Below, in pieces: positions 7,978 through 16,963 of a stretch of 33,081 bases of DNA. The translations under genes and the position numbers were made by a program. Origin of the DNA: a virus; IMG/VR virus record IMGVR_UViG_3300032240_001328, positions 1-33,081 of that record. One strand, given 5' to 3'. The notes below the pieces were generated by a model. That model did no database searches. It was not told the origin of the DNA and saw only the letters and a program-made list of their open reading frames with translations. The stretch's first letter is position 1. Every line of letters starts with the position of its first letter.

Positions 7978-10827
7978 ATGGCAAACAAGTTTTTTAACGT
8001 AAAAAATGGTATACAGGTTGGAAACAGTATAACATTTGCAGGTAATAGTGATGTTAAGTCAACAGGTAACGTATACCTAAGCCCAGACAACACAGCTATT
8101 CCTTTTAGAGATAACGGCTCTAACCCAATTACAAATGCACTATTGCTTGCATCAACGTCAGTCAATGACTTTGCACAGGTGGTAGCACACAATCCAAACA
8201 GTGGCACAAATGCTTCCACAGACTTTATTGCCTATGCCGACGTTGGCGACAACGCCAGCGGTTATATTGACATGGGTATTGAAAGTACCGGATACACTAA
8301 CCCTACTTTTGCGATTACCAAAGCCGGTGATGGCTACATTTTCATGTCTGCACCGGTGGTTGGTGGTACACAGGTTGGTGGTAACTTGGTATTGGCCACA
8401 GACGCCAACAACGGTTACGGTGACATTATTTTCTCAGCATCAGGATTTAACGACACAAACGCTGTTCAGCAGGCACGTATTATCAACGGTAACGGTTTGG
8501 TTGTTACTGGTAACTTGATTTCCAGTGCCGGTGTATTCTATCAAGGTCCAGGCGCTATTGGTTTAACCAGCGATCAAACTTATACAACCACATTGTCGGG
8601 CACAATTAACGCCAGTGTTGGCACCATTGGTGTAGTGTCAACTGCTAGTTTTCCGTTCAGTGCTGGCACACTACTTTGCGGCACAGAACAGATCAAGTTT
8701 ACTGGAAAAACATCAAACAGTTTTACAGGCTGTGTTCGCGGATTTAACGGAACAACAGCGGCCGCCCATACCAGTGGATCCGCAATATCTTTGACGGTGG
8801 CGGGTTATACTAACGAATCTGCTGTGTTTTCTGGAGATGCTGACGCTTTCGTGCAGTTGGCATTACATAACAACAACAACGGTGTCAGTGCTTCAACTGA
8901 CTTGATTGTGTATGCGGCCAACGGTGACAACAATGCTGGTTGGATGGACATGGGTATTACTTCAGGCACATTTAGTGATGCCACCTACGGTGTAACAGGC
9001 CCAGACGATGGCTACATCTTTATGTCAGCACCCACAGGATCAACCGGCAATGGTAGTATGTTCTTGTCAACTGCCAACAACGGTGTACAAAACGACATTG
9101 TATTCAGTACCAACGGTTTCTCTACCGGCACAGAGCGTATGCGTATTATTGGACAAAGCCGTGCTGGTGCACCAGCCGGTGTAGTTATTAACATTGCTAC
9201 CAACTCAACCAGCACCACAACTGGTGCGCTACGTGTTAACGGCGGTGTTGGTCTAATTGGTAACTTGTATGTGGGTGGTAACGTCAACGTAGTTGGTAAC
9301 ATCAGCTTTGGTGGAGCAGGAACCAGTGTTACAACTACCAACATCACAGTTGACGCTCCAATCACATTCGTTGGTAATTCAAACCCAGCGGATACATATG
9401 AATTGGGTATCGTAGGACAATATTCACGTGGTGGTACCAAGTACACTGGCTTTGTTCGTGAGGCGGCCACAGGATACTATAGATTCTTCTCAGACGCTAC
9501 TACCAAACCAAATACCAGTGTAACATTCAACGGTGTACACTCTGGACTGGTATTTGGATCTGCAAACATTGCCAACACCACAGTATCAACAAGTACTACA
9601 ACTGGTGCATTGACAGTGGCAGGCGGAGCCGGTATTGCCGGCGCATTGAACGTAGGCGGTGTATTGACCATCAACGGCAATGTGGCGTTTAACGGCCCAC
9701 AAGTAACACACTACGACAGTATTATTGATCTACACACATACGGCAACTTGGCCGCATGGACCAGCGACGATGGCAACGATCTTGGTATCCGTATGCACTA
9801 CTACAGTGGTGCAGACAAGATAGGATTCATGGGTATAGAAAACTCAAGCAAGACATTCCAGTTCTTGATTGACGCTACAGAAGTTTCTGGTAATGTAACA
9901 GGTACATTTGGTAACCTACAGGCTGGTAGCGCATTGTTTTCGAATGCAACAGCCAGTTCAAGTTCAACAACCGGTGCTTTGATTGTTACAGGTGGCGCAG
10001 GTATTGGTGGTACGTTATACACCGGCGGTGCCGCAAGTCATGCAGGTAACGTGGCAATCACATCAGGTGGTGGCCTAACAACTACACAAACAACTGCTTA
10101 TCTATTCAATGAAAATGCAACTACTGTTAACATGGCTGGAGCCGCTACAACGTTCAACGTTGGTGCAAGTGGTGGTACATGGAATTTGGCAGGCGTTGGT
10201 AAAATAAACGGCAATTTGGTAGCGGCATCAACTACCAACAGCTCAAGCACAACAACAGGTGCCCTGGTAGTCAAAGGTGGTGCTGGTATCAACAACGATG
10301 TGTACATTGGCGGCATTATCAACGCTGGTGGCAGAATTACCACAGCAGGCCTAACAACATCTGCTTCAATTCTTCCAAGTGTTACTGCAACAATCGATAT
10401 TGGATCGTCAAGTGCAACGTTTAGCACCATATATGGTAAAGCAACAACAGCACAATACGCTGACTTGGCAGAGAACTATTTGGCAGATCGTGCATACGAA
10501 CCTGGTACTGTACTTGAGTTTAGTGGAGCCGCAGAAGTCACATCGGCCGCACCAAATACCAACAGAGTAGCCGGTGTAGTTTCTACCAATCCAGGTTATT
10601 TGATGAATGCTGGACTAAAAGGAAACTTTGTTACACCAGTGGCTTTCACAGGACGAGTTCCATGTAAAGTAATGGGCCCAATTTACAAAGGTGATATGAT
10701 GGTATCAGCTGGTAACGGTATGGCCAAAGCCAGCGCAAATCCGCAAATTGGTACAGTGATTGGTAAAGCATTGGCAGATTTCAGTGGAGCTCAGGGCGTA
10801 ATTGAAGTAGTAGTCGGCCGTTATTAA
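7978..10827 (+). CDS. Modular tail fibre protein with C-terminal YADLAE chaperone-like domain
   Basis: 949 residues, starting MANKFFNVKNGIQVG, with AGGGA 11 bases upstream. Domains in order: a short head (1-60); a block with NxNSGxxASTDFIAYADxGD...GYIDMGI...DGYIFMSAP (about 63-168); a stalk module with GTLLCGTEQIKFTG...GCVRGFNGTTAAAHTSG (about 200-280); a second copy of the first block (about 288-390); four TGAL repeats; the LHTYGNL...DDGNDLGIRMHYY block (about 567-661). The last 126 residues (824-949) contain YADLAENYLAD, GVVSTNPGYLMN, GRVPCKV and end IEVVVGRY. That domain recurs at the end of the 772-aa gene. By position and motif it resembles Peptidase_G2-like or other intramolecular-chaperone ends of phage appendages, which trimerise and may self-cleave. 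That is a family-level guess; no catalytic residue could be assigned. A strong terminator follows. Confidence 0.7.
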   Translation: MANKFFNVKNGIQVGNSITFAGNSDVKSTGNVYLSPDNTAIPFRDNGSNPITNALLLASTSVNDFAQVVAHNPNSGTNASTDFIAYADVGDNASGYIDMGIESTGYTNPTFAITKAGDGYIFMSAPVVGGTQVGGNLVLATDANNGYGDIIFSASGFNDTNAVQQARIINGNGLVVTGNLISSAGVFYQGPGAIGLTSDQTYTTTLSGTINASVGTIGVVSTASFPFSAGTLLCGTEQIKFTGKTSNSFTGCVRGFNGTTAAAHTSGSAISLTVAGYTNESAVFSGDADAFVQLALHNNNNGVSASTDLIVYAANGDNNAGWMDMGITSGTFSDATYGVTGPDDGYIFMSAPTGSTGNGSMFLSTANNGVQNDIVFSTNGFSTGTERMRIIGQSRAGAPAGVVINIATNSTSTTTGALRVNGGVGLIGNLYVGGNVNVVGNISFGGAGTSVTTTNITVDAPITFVGNSNPADTYELGIVGQYSRGGTKYTGFVREAATGYYRFFSDATTKPNTSVTFNGVHSGLVFGSANIANTTVSTSTTTGALTVAGGAGIAGALNVGGVLTINGNVAFNGPQVTHYDSIIDLHTYGNLAAWTSDDGNDLGIRMHYYSGADKIGFMGIENSSKTFQFLIDATEVSGNVTGTFGNLQAGSALFSNATASSSSTTGALIVTGGAGIGGTLYTGGAASHAGNVAITSGGGLTTTQTTAYLFNENATTVNMAGAATTFNVGASGGTWNLAGVGKINGNLVAASTTNSSSTTTGALVVKGGAGINNDVYIGGIINAGGRITTAGLTTSASILPSVTATIDIGSSSATFSTIYGKATTAQYADLAENYLADRAYEPGTVLEFSGAAEVTSAAPNTNRVAGVVSTNPGYLMNAGLKGNFVTPVAFTGRVPCKVMGPIYKGDMMVSAGNGMAKASANPQIGTVIGKALADFSGAQGVIEVVVGRY

Positions 10828-10843
10828 TCTATTACGTAAACTA

Positions 10844-10875
10844 AAAAGAAAGGGCTTCGGCCCTTTTCTTTTTTT
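10844..10875 (+). terminator. Rho-independent terminator with UUCG tetraloop
   Basis: An A-rich 5' arm and GGGC pair with GCCC and a T-rich 3' arm around a TTCG loop (10856-10859), followed by a run of seven Ts. It lies just after the 949-aa fibre gene and directly before the late-type element of the next gene. Confidence 0.9.
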
Positions 10876-10883
10876 AATAAATA
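10876..10883 (+). promoter_or_regulatory. T4-like late promoter element (AATAAATA)
   Basis: AATAAATA sits right after the terminator T-tract, 22 bases before the 10906 ATG. It matches the T4 late element in 7 of 8 positions. A weak GAGA lies between it and the start codon. Confidence 0.6.
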
Positions 10884-10905
10884 TAGAATATTGCGAGAAT
10901 AACAC

Positions 10906-13224
10906 ATGGCACTAACAAGACCAAAATACAGTCAAATTTACGATGCAGATTGGAAACAGTCGGCTCGTGTAGCAACCGTTGGATCAAATATCACATTAAC
11001 AGGCGGTGCACCTGCAACACTAGATAACGTAAACTTACAGGTAAATGACCGTGTACTGGTAAAAGATCAAACCACTGGATCGCAAAACGGAATTTATATA
11101 GTACAAACACTAGGATCAGGTTCAAACGGTACCTGGATCAGATCACTAGATGCAAATCAAAGTTCTTATGTTACTGCCGGCATGACAATTATTATTTCTG
11201 AAGGCACAGTAAATGCGTATGCAACTTTTAAATTAACCACAGCAGATCCTATTACACTCGGTACTACCAGTTTAACATTTGTTAACACAGCGGCCGGAGC
11301 AACTGTTCAAGGTTCTGATAAAGCAATGCAGTACAACGACAACGGTGCCTTTGGTGGTGCAACTACCATATTTTATAACAAGACAAGCGGCAACGTATAC
11401 AGCACAGCGTCAACTACAAGTACCAGCACAACAACAGGAGCATTGGTAGTTTCAGGTGGTGTTGGTATTGGTGGTGCATTATACAATGGTGGTGTGCATA
11501 TCAGTCAAGGTAATATTGTTGCGGCATCTGGAACTATCAGCAACAGTACAACAACTGGTGCATTGATTGTTGTAGGCGGCGCAGGCGTCAGTGGTAATGT
11601 ATATATTGGAACCAATCTAAACGTCACAGGCAACATTACCACAGGTAACATTACAGGCAACCTGTTACCATATGCCAATGTCACTTACAATTTGGGTAGT
11701 TCCACCCAACGCTGGAAAGATTTATATCTAAGCGGCAGTACCATTTATTTAAACACAGCATCTATTTCTGCAACAGCAGGAAAAGTAACATTTACCAATG
11801 ACACCGGTGGTAGCTTTAGTGTCACTGGTTCAGTTAGTGGACAAAGCACAGGAACATTTGGTAACTTGGTTGCTAACTCGGGTATTGCCAGTTCAAACAC
11901 AACAACAGGCGCATTACAAGTAACAGGTGGTGCAGGTGTCAGCGGTGCAGTATATGCTGGAAGCCTGTATGATAACAGCAATCGAGTTGTAAGCACAAGT
12001 TCTGGTGCTGGTAATTTGACCATTAATAGTACAGCAATCAATTTAACAGCAACTGGACCTGGTGCAACCACTGTTGGTAGTTCTAGTGCTATTCCGATTG
12101 TCACTACTGATGTTTATGGTCGGGTTACTGCACTAAGCACAGCCAGTATCAGTACAACCTTAAGCCTTAGCACGGGTGGCAACGGTTCTGGATCTGGTTC
12201 AGTGGCTCTGGCCAGTCAAAGTTTAGTTACCTCGGGCGGCACTGGTATCAGCGTCAGTACAAGTAATCAGACAGTCACAATTACCAATACTGGTGTAGTA
12301 AGTCTTGCAAACACTGCTGATATAACATCCAACGTGGCTAGTGGCTCGTTGGTGGGTATGAGTTTGACAACATCGGGTGTAACTGCTGGCGTGTACGGTA
12401 GCTCAACTTCTATACCGCAGTTAACAATAGATACCAAAGGTCGTGTTACACTAGCCAGCAATGTATCAGTCAGCACAACAATTAACCTGGCTGGTGGATC
12501 AGGAACAGGATCTGTTGCAGGTGGCGGAACATTGACCGTTTCGGGTAGTACCGGTCTTACTACCAGTGTTTCTGGATCAACAATTACACTAACCAACAGT
12601 GGTGTAACAAGCGCCGTAGCAGGCACAGATATTAGTGTGTCTGGAGCAACAGGCGCAGTTACAATCAATGATACAAGTACACTAGCAACAGTAACTGGCC
12701 GTGGGGCAACAACAAGCACAGCAGTCACATTCAGTGGTGGACTCACAGTACCAAGTATTACCAAAGGCGGAGTAAGCGGCACAGGCGATATTGGTGCATC
12801 GGGCGCCACCTTTGGTACTGTTTGGGCCAAAGCAACGTCGGCCCAATACGCTGACTTGGCAGAAAATTATGTAGCCGATGAAAATTATCCCCCTGGCACA
12901 GTAGTTGTGTTTGGCGGTGCAAAAGAAATCACAGTAACCACTGTGGACCACGATCCGGCAGTGGCAGGCGTTATTTCTACAAATCCTGCGTATCTAATGA
13001 ATGCAACCACAGCTGGACTTCCTGTTGCGCTACAAGGGCGTGTACCGTGTCGTGTACAAGGTCCTGTATACAAAGGACAAGTCTTGGTTACCAGCAGTAT
13101 TCCTGGCGTGGCACAAGCAATTGAAAATGCCAAGTTTGTGCCAGGGTGTGTGATAGGTAAAGCACTAGAAGCAATAAATACAAATAATATTGAAACAATC
13201 GAAGTGGTTGTTGGGAGAACCTAA
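10906..13224 (+). CDS. Modular tail fibre protein with phage-fibre N-terminal module and YADLAE C-terminal domain
   Basis: 772 residues. Residues about 15-130 form a known fibre entry module: SARVATVGSNITLTGG, NDRVLVKDQTTGSQNGIY, TWIRSLDANQ. Three TGAL repeats follow (near 175, 215 and 335). Next is the NRVVSTSSG...PGATTVGSS...TTDVYGRV block shared with the first gene of the window, and a second related block (STSIPQLTIDTKGRVT). The last 128 residues (645-772) contain YADLAENYVAD, GVISTNPAYLMN, GRVPCRV and IEVVVGRT, homologous to the end of the 949-aa fibre. The gene is thus a mosaic of parts of its neighbours and probably encodes a fibre or tip that uses the same folding domain. Its stop overlaps the next start by one base. 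Confidence 0.7.
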   Translation: MALTRPKYSQIYDADWKQSARVATVGSNITLTGGAPATLDNVNLQVNDRVLVKDQTTGSQNGIYIVQTLGSGSNGTWIRSLDANQSSYVTAGMTIIISEGTVNAYATFKLTTADPITLGTTSLTFVNTAAGATVQGSDKAMQYNDNGAFGGATTIFYNKTSGNVYSTASTTSTSTTTGALVVSGGVGIGGALYNGGVHISQGNIVAASGTISNSTTTGALIVVGGAGVSGNVYIGTNLNVTGNITTGNITGNLLPYANVTYNLGSSTQRWKDLYLSGSTIYLNTASISATAGKVTFTNDTGGSFSVTGSVSGQSTGTFGNLVANSGIASSNTTTGALQVTGGAGVSGAVYAGSLYDNSNRVVSTSSGAGNLTINSTAINLTATGPGATTVGSSSAIPIVTTDVYGRVTALSTASISTTLSLSTGGNGSGSGSVALASQSLVTSGGTGISVSTSNQTVTITNTGVVSLANTADITSNVASGSLVGMSLTTSGVTAGVYGSSTSIPQLTIDTKGRVTLASNVSVSTTINLAGGSGTGSVAGGGTLTVSGSTGLTTSVSGSTITLTNSGVTSAVAGTDISVSGATGAVTINDTSTLATVTGRGATTSTAVTFSGGLTVPSITKGGVSGTGDIGASGATFGTVWAKATSAQYADLAENYVADENYPPGTVVVFGGAKEITVTTVDHDPAVAGVISTNPAYLMNATTAGLPVALQGRVPCRVQGPVYKGQVLVTSSIPGVAQAIENAKFVPGCVIGKALEAINTNNIETIEVVVGRT

Positions 13225-13961
13225 TGCAGAAAATAAACAAGCTATATCGTAAAGATTACACCGGGCAACAAGTAATTACAGACATGACGCACGAAAATGG
13301 TTCGTGGGAACATGTATATGAGTGGGTATCTAACGATGTATTCAACAATCACATTTCTAACCAAGCAATAGTCATTGGTAACGGCCCTAGTAGATTGCAG
13401 TTAAACTTGAACTTGATTAAAAATCATAAAGGTGGACTACTAAGTAGAGAGCGTTTACAAAGTTATGGATGCAATGCTCTCTATAGAGATTTTGCACCAG
13501 ACTTCTTGGTTGCAGTTGGTAAAGATATTGTCAAAGAAATTTACAACAGCGAATACCCAACAAATAATGTAGTATACACCAATGGTATAAACATTTTAGA
13601 AAATCCAGGCAAGTTCCACATTATTCCACAAGATCCAGGATGGAATGCTGGATCCATTGCCACTTACATGGCCTGCTTTGATGGACACAAAAAAGTATTC
13701 CTGGTAGGATTTGACGGGCAAGACACACCAGGCTATAATTCAAATGTCTACGCAGACACCGCAGGATATGCGCCGGCCAGATCTGGCTCCAGCGAAGAGT
13801 TTTTTAATTTGTCAATGCTTGAAGTGTTTACTACATATAACGATGTAGAGTTTGTGCGTGTGATGCCAGGACGTAATGCACCTATTCCGGAAGACTGGAA
13901 ATTCTGTGCCAACTTTAGACAAATATCTTACGAAAATTTTAGAACTGAAGCAGACCTATAA
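13224..13961 (+). CDS. MptE/DUF115-like protein, possible sugar- or nucleotide-modifying enzyme
   Basis: 245 residues; the ATG overlaps the preceding stop (TAATG). Visible motifs are a nucleotide-binding-like start IVIGNGPS (49-56), YGCNALYRDFAPDFLVAVGKD (about 81-101), NAGSIATYMACFDGHKKVFLVGFD (about 141-164), and an aromatic C-terminal part. The order GNGPS, then a conserved D/N loop, then SGxxAxxxA...VxLxGFD resembles the MptE-like (6-hydroxymethylpterin pyrophosphokinase/DUF115) fold, found in some glycan-modification proteins. Its position directly after the fibre genes suggests it could modify a fibre or the host surface. The specific reaction cannot be assigned. It is convergent with the Nudix gene, overlapping it by 6 bases at the stop codons. 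Confidence 0.5.
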   Translation: MQKINKLYRKDYTGQQVITDMTHENGSWEHVYEWVSNDVFNNHISNQAIVIGNGPSRLQLNLNLIKNHKGGLLSRERLQSYGCNALYRDFAPDFLVAVGKDIVKEIYNSEYPTNNVVYTNGINILENPGKFHIIPQDPGWNAGSIATYMACFDGHKKVFLVGFDGQDTPGYNSNVYADTAGYAPARSGSSEEFFNLSMLEVFTTYNDVEFVRVMPGRNAPIPEDWKFCANFRQISYENFRTEADL

Positions 13962-14384
13962 CACAGACTCTAGGGTCTTTAGTTTGTCTACAACAACTTG
14001 GAATTGAAAACTACGCCAAACCCCTGGATGTAACGGCTTTGGATATTGTTGCATAGGAGTCCAGCAATATCCGGTGTGTTCTTCATTTAATATCGGAATA
14101 AACTCTTCATCTACCTTGATTACAAAAGTGTGATAGGCAAAGTGTAGATTTTCACTGGTAAACTTTTCGATAGGAATAACTTTATTTTTTCGAAAGTCCA
14201 TTCCAATTTCTTCAGTAATTTCTCTATATAGCCCATCTATTATAGATTCGTTGGGTTCAATTTTTCCACCCACTAACCCCCATGACCTGGCATGCTTGCC
14301 GTGTGCTCGCAACAAGAACAAATATCTTTTAGTATTTGGTGCGTAAATTAATGCACCGCAACTGTCTATAGAACCAGACTCCAT
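13956..14384 (-). CDS. Nudix hydrolase
   Basis: 142 residues with a complete Nudix box GX5EX7REUXEEXGU at residues 40-62 (G40, E46, R54, E55, E58, E59, G61). All metal-binding glutamates are present, so the enzyme is expected to be active. Nudix enzymes hydrolyse nucleoside diphosphates linked to another moiety, such as oxidised nucleotides, ADP-ribose, NAD, capped RNA or dinucleoside polyphosphates. The substrate cannot be read from the sequence. T4 itself has a Nudix protein (NudE), but orthology is not established. The start codon lies inside the 3' end of the gp15 gene (19-base overlap), so it is probably translated from the gp14-gp15 message. Its stop overlaps that of the convergent 245-aa gene. 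Confidence 0.9.
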   Translation of the reverse strand: MESGSIDSCGALIYAPNTKRYLFLLRAHGKHARSWGLVGGKIEPNESIIDGLYREITEEIGMDFRKNKVIPIEKFTSENLHFAYHTFVIKVDEEFIPILNEEHTGYCWTPMQQYPKPLHPGVWRSFQFQVVVDKLKTLESVL

Positions 14385-15718
14385 GTGCCTTCCGTGTATT
14401 CGCCTTCAAAGCTATGTAACCAATGCTCGCCATCCCAGCGATATTGAACATTAGTATTTAAGTTGGTTACATGTTCCACGTTAGGATTATTCTTGCTGTC
14501 AAAAGCAACAGCCCAATATTGACCGTCAAATTCAATGATGTCGTTGGCATTGGCCACTAACATACTGCCAGGACGAGCAGGCCAAGCCACAGCCGCTTCA
14601 ACGTTGGACCAATCGCCAATTCGGTTAAGCACTAAGTATCGTGTGCCAGCAGTGGCTCCAATTACCAATGGATCTGCTCTGGTTAATTTAAACGGATCAA
14701 TGATTGCAGTAACAGGATCTAGTGTGTTGCTGGGTAGGGTGTCTTGGTCTACATTAAACAACAGCATTGAATCGTCGGTTGGGTGATAAGATATATAACC
14801 TATAATTTCTACCCCACGTACATACGGTCGTTGCAGTCTGACTTGACTTATGCCGTTTACCAATGTTCCGTACATTTCAATCAGCGAACGCCAGCTTTTT
14901 CTACCAGTGTTGGAAACTAGTTCAAGAGTGTTTCTTGAGTATACAATACTAATCTTTCCACCAAACGGGGTAATAGATTTTTTATTACTCAAATAACCCA
15001 ACGAATCAACTGCATCAGGATTTAGTCCGCCCGAAGCATCATATATGCTACTGGCCATATTGGTAACTACACCCAGCTGTTTAATTAATACAGGTGCAGA
15101 TAACCAAATTGGCAATTCAAAAGTCATTGTGGCAATATCAATTGGTTCTTCTGTGCCAGTGGGAACACTACGGCTAGTCCAACTGATGTCTGTTAAAAAT
15201 ATAGCACTTAGGCTGGACCAGTCAACGTAGTTAGAAGTACTTTGAATTTCCATTGCCGGATTAAACAGTATTGCCAGTTGTTCAATTAATTGTAATTTTT
15301 GTTCAGTGTTGCTGGTCCAAATATCTGCTTTAAGTTGAAGTCTATATGGAACTGGCATTGGTCGGTCAACAGTATAAGTACCACCTTGCACGTTTAGTAT
15401 ATCACCGGTGTCTGGGTCAACTGCACGTTCGCGTAGTTGCATTTTGTTTATAAAGCTGGGTTCTTGAACACGATCTCTGTCGTAAGTCAGTCCAGCAATA
15501 TAAACAGCAATAGCAGGAACATTACTCATTGTATTTTCAGAGTTGCCTTTGATAATCTGGCTTGCTTGTCTACTTGCATCACCATAAAAAACAGGAACTC
15601 TTAATAAGGCATTGACACCATTGGCATCTTTACCAAACTCAACTTGAAAATTGCTGATGAGTCTGATAAATTGAAGAAGAAATCTTCTTATCTGTTGATC
15701 GTAAAAAAATGTTTGCAT
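14366..15718 (-). CDS. 15: Tail sheath stabiliser / tail completion protein, T4 gp15-like
   Basis: 450 residues. The N-terminal 200 residues align well in pattern with T4 gp15: an FFYDQQIRRFLLQFIRLISNFQVE opening, RVPVFYGDASRQ, a PAIAVYIAGLTYDRDR strand, PVPYRLQLKADIWTSNTEQ, EQLAILFNPAMEI, and an FELPIWLSAPV strand. T4 gp15 caps the tail after sheath assembly and joins it to the neck. T4 gp15 is 272 residues; the extra 180 here are C-terminal and include two small aromatic elements (DIIEFDGQYWAVAF and YRWDGEHW at 426-433) resembling elements in gp14, gp18 and a fibre. It lies 3 bases after gp14, in the same leftward unit, and overlaps the Nudix gene. Confidence 0.85.
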   Translation of the reverse strand: MQTFFYDQQIRRFLLQFIRLISNFQVEFGKDANGVNALLRVPVFYGDASRQASQIIKGNSENTMSNVPAIAVYIAGLTYDRDRVQEPSFINKMQLRERAVDPDTGDILNVQGGTYTVDRPMPVPYRLQLKADIWTSNTEQKLQLIEQLAILFNPAMEIQSTSNYVDWSSLSAIFLTDISWTSRSVPTGTEEPIDIATMTFELPIWLSAPVLIKQLGVVTNMASSIYDASGGLNPDAVDSLGYLSNKKSITPFGGKISIVYSRNTLELVSNTGRKSWRSLIEMYGTLVNGISQVRLQRPYVRGVEIIGYISYHPTDDSMLLFNVDQDTLPSNTLDPVTAIIDPFKLTRADPLVIGATAGTRYLVLNRIGDWSNVEAAVAWPARPGSMLVANANDIIEFDGQYWAVAFDSKNNPNVEHVTNLNTNVQYRWDGEHWLHSFEGEYTEGTWSLVL

Positions 15719-15721
15719 AGT

Positions 15722-16897
15722 TTAATTGTCCGACAATGGTTTAAATGCTTTACTCAACGATGTTCTATTAGATTGAACAGTGCCATCTGGTAGACGTATA
15801 GTGTCTGTGCTATTGACAAAATTACTACGTTGTGTTTTGTTATCTGGGCCTGGTGTTAGGTTTGTTCTAACTGCATCTTCAATTCTAACCCAACGTGCTC
15901 CGTCAAATCTAAACAGTCGATTTGGCAAATAATCTAAACGTAAATAATAATCTCCATTGATAGGATGTGTAGGAAAGGCAACTCCTGCCTCAACTGGAAT
16001 ACCATTGGGCGCTTTACCGTCACCTGTTAGATAACCTTTTACTTTGTTTGTAGGACTTAGTGCTTGTTCATCCGCAGTATCTACTACATCATCCGCAGTA
16101 AGAACAGCATCGGTTGTATGGGAAACAGGAACTAGTTGTCCGTCAACGCTAGGTTCAATGTACAATGTGCTAGTATCATACCCAGACTTTGGAACATCAA
16201 TTTCAGCCTGAGCAATAACAGCATCATTGATACCGGTATATTTGTTGTAGGTACTCAGCAATTCAGACAATGTATTTGTACCAACTTGATTACCGTTGAC
16301 ATCTGTGGCAATTTGATTAAGAATATCTTTGTATTCTTGACTGTCAACTAGAGGATTGAGTTTGACTCTCCATAAGTGAGCCCACCATGTTGGACTGAAA
16401 CCTTCACTGGCACGACTAGCATCAGATACTACATAGTAACGTTTCAGTGCAATGGGAATAGTTTCATCTAATGGATTGTAGTCACGTAGGTGTAGTAACT
16501 CTAACACGTCACCGTTCATCAGCTTACGACCCAATGTGTCAAGCATATCATTTAAATGGAAAGTCATAAACAACGTTCCAGTAGCCAAAAACAATCCAAA
16601 TTGACTTAGGTCAAAGTCTTGATCGGGCACTTGGTAAATGCCACGCATGGTATAAACGTCTTTGTCGTACTTGCGATCTCTATTTTCTAAAAATAGCAAG
16701 TCTTGTATGTTTTTCTCGCTTTGTGATGCATACGACGGTTTAGTAGCATCTCCGCTTGCTCCCTGGTCAATTGGTCCTAGATATTTGTGTACTAAAATAC
16801 CTGTACCGCCAATGGTATACATTTCTGAAATTCTACGATCCAGGAATTTGTAATCATTTGAGTGTTTACCGTCTTTCCAAAGACTTAATCGCGCCAT
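15722..16897 (-). CDS. 14: Neck protein, T4 gp14-like
   Basis: 391 residues. The N-terminal 190 residues show the features of marine T4-like neck proteins: DLLFLENRDRKYDKDVYTMRG, NGDVLELLHL, a PLDETIPIALKRYYVVSDASRASEG segment, and FSPTWWAHLWRVK (168-179). T4 gp14 (256 residues) binds the head-tail connector and gp13. The C-terminal part is an extension: a linker and a small element with FPTHPINGDYYLRLDYL followed by LFRFDGARW (328-336). The start is supported by AGGA 7 bases upstream on the minus strand and by a late-type element just beyond. It is the first gene of the leftward gp14-gp15-Nudix unit. Assignment to gp14 rather than another neck protein rests partly on adjacency to gp15. Confidence 0.7.
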   Translation of the reverse strand: MARLSLWKDGKHSNDYKFLDRRISEMYTIGGTGILVHKYLGPIDQGASGDATKPSYASQSEKNIQDLLFLENRDRKYDKDVYTMRGIYQVPDQDFDLSQFGLFLATGTLFMTFHLNDMLDTLGRKLMNGDVLELLHLRDYNPLDETIPIALKRYYVVSDASRASEGFSPTWWAHLWRVKLNPLVDSQEYKDILNQIATDVNGNQVGTNTLSELLSTYNKYTGINDAVIAQAEIDVPKSGYDTSTLYIEPSVDGQLVPVSHTTDAVLTADDVVDTADEQALSPTNKVKGYLTGDGKAPNGIPVEAGVAFPTHPINGDYYLRLDYLPNRLFRFDGARWVRIEDAVRTNLTPGPDNKTQRSNFVNSTDTIRLPDGTVQSNRTSLSKAFKPLSDN

Positions 16898-16917
16898 GCT
16901 TTAATCCTATATTGTAA

Positions 16918-16925
16918 TATTTATG
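16918..16925 (-). promoter_or_regulatory. T4-like late promoter element (CATAAATA) for gp14-gp15 unit
   Basis: On the minus strand the sequence reads CATAAATA, 20 bases before the gp14 ATG at 16897, followed by AGGA (TCCT at 16905-16908 on the plus strand). It is the closest match in the window to T4 TATAAATA and lies back to back with the rightward sigma70 promoter. Confidence 0.65.
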
Positions 16926-16928
16926 GGT

Positions 16929-16957
16929 TTGACAGCAATTGGTTTTTATCATATAAT
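16929..16957 (+). promoter_or_regulatory. Perfect consensus sigma70 promoter
   Basis: TTGACA at 16929-16934, a 17-base spacer and TATAAT at 16952-16957. Both boxes are exact consensus. The expected transcription start falls at or next to the ATG of the 82-aa gene (16964). Such promoters are used by T4-like phages for early genes read by unmodified host polymerase. Confidence 0.9.
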
Positions 16958-16963
16958 ACTCAA

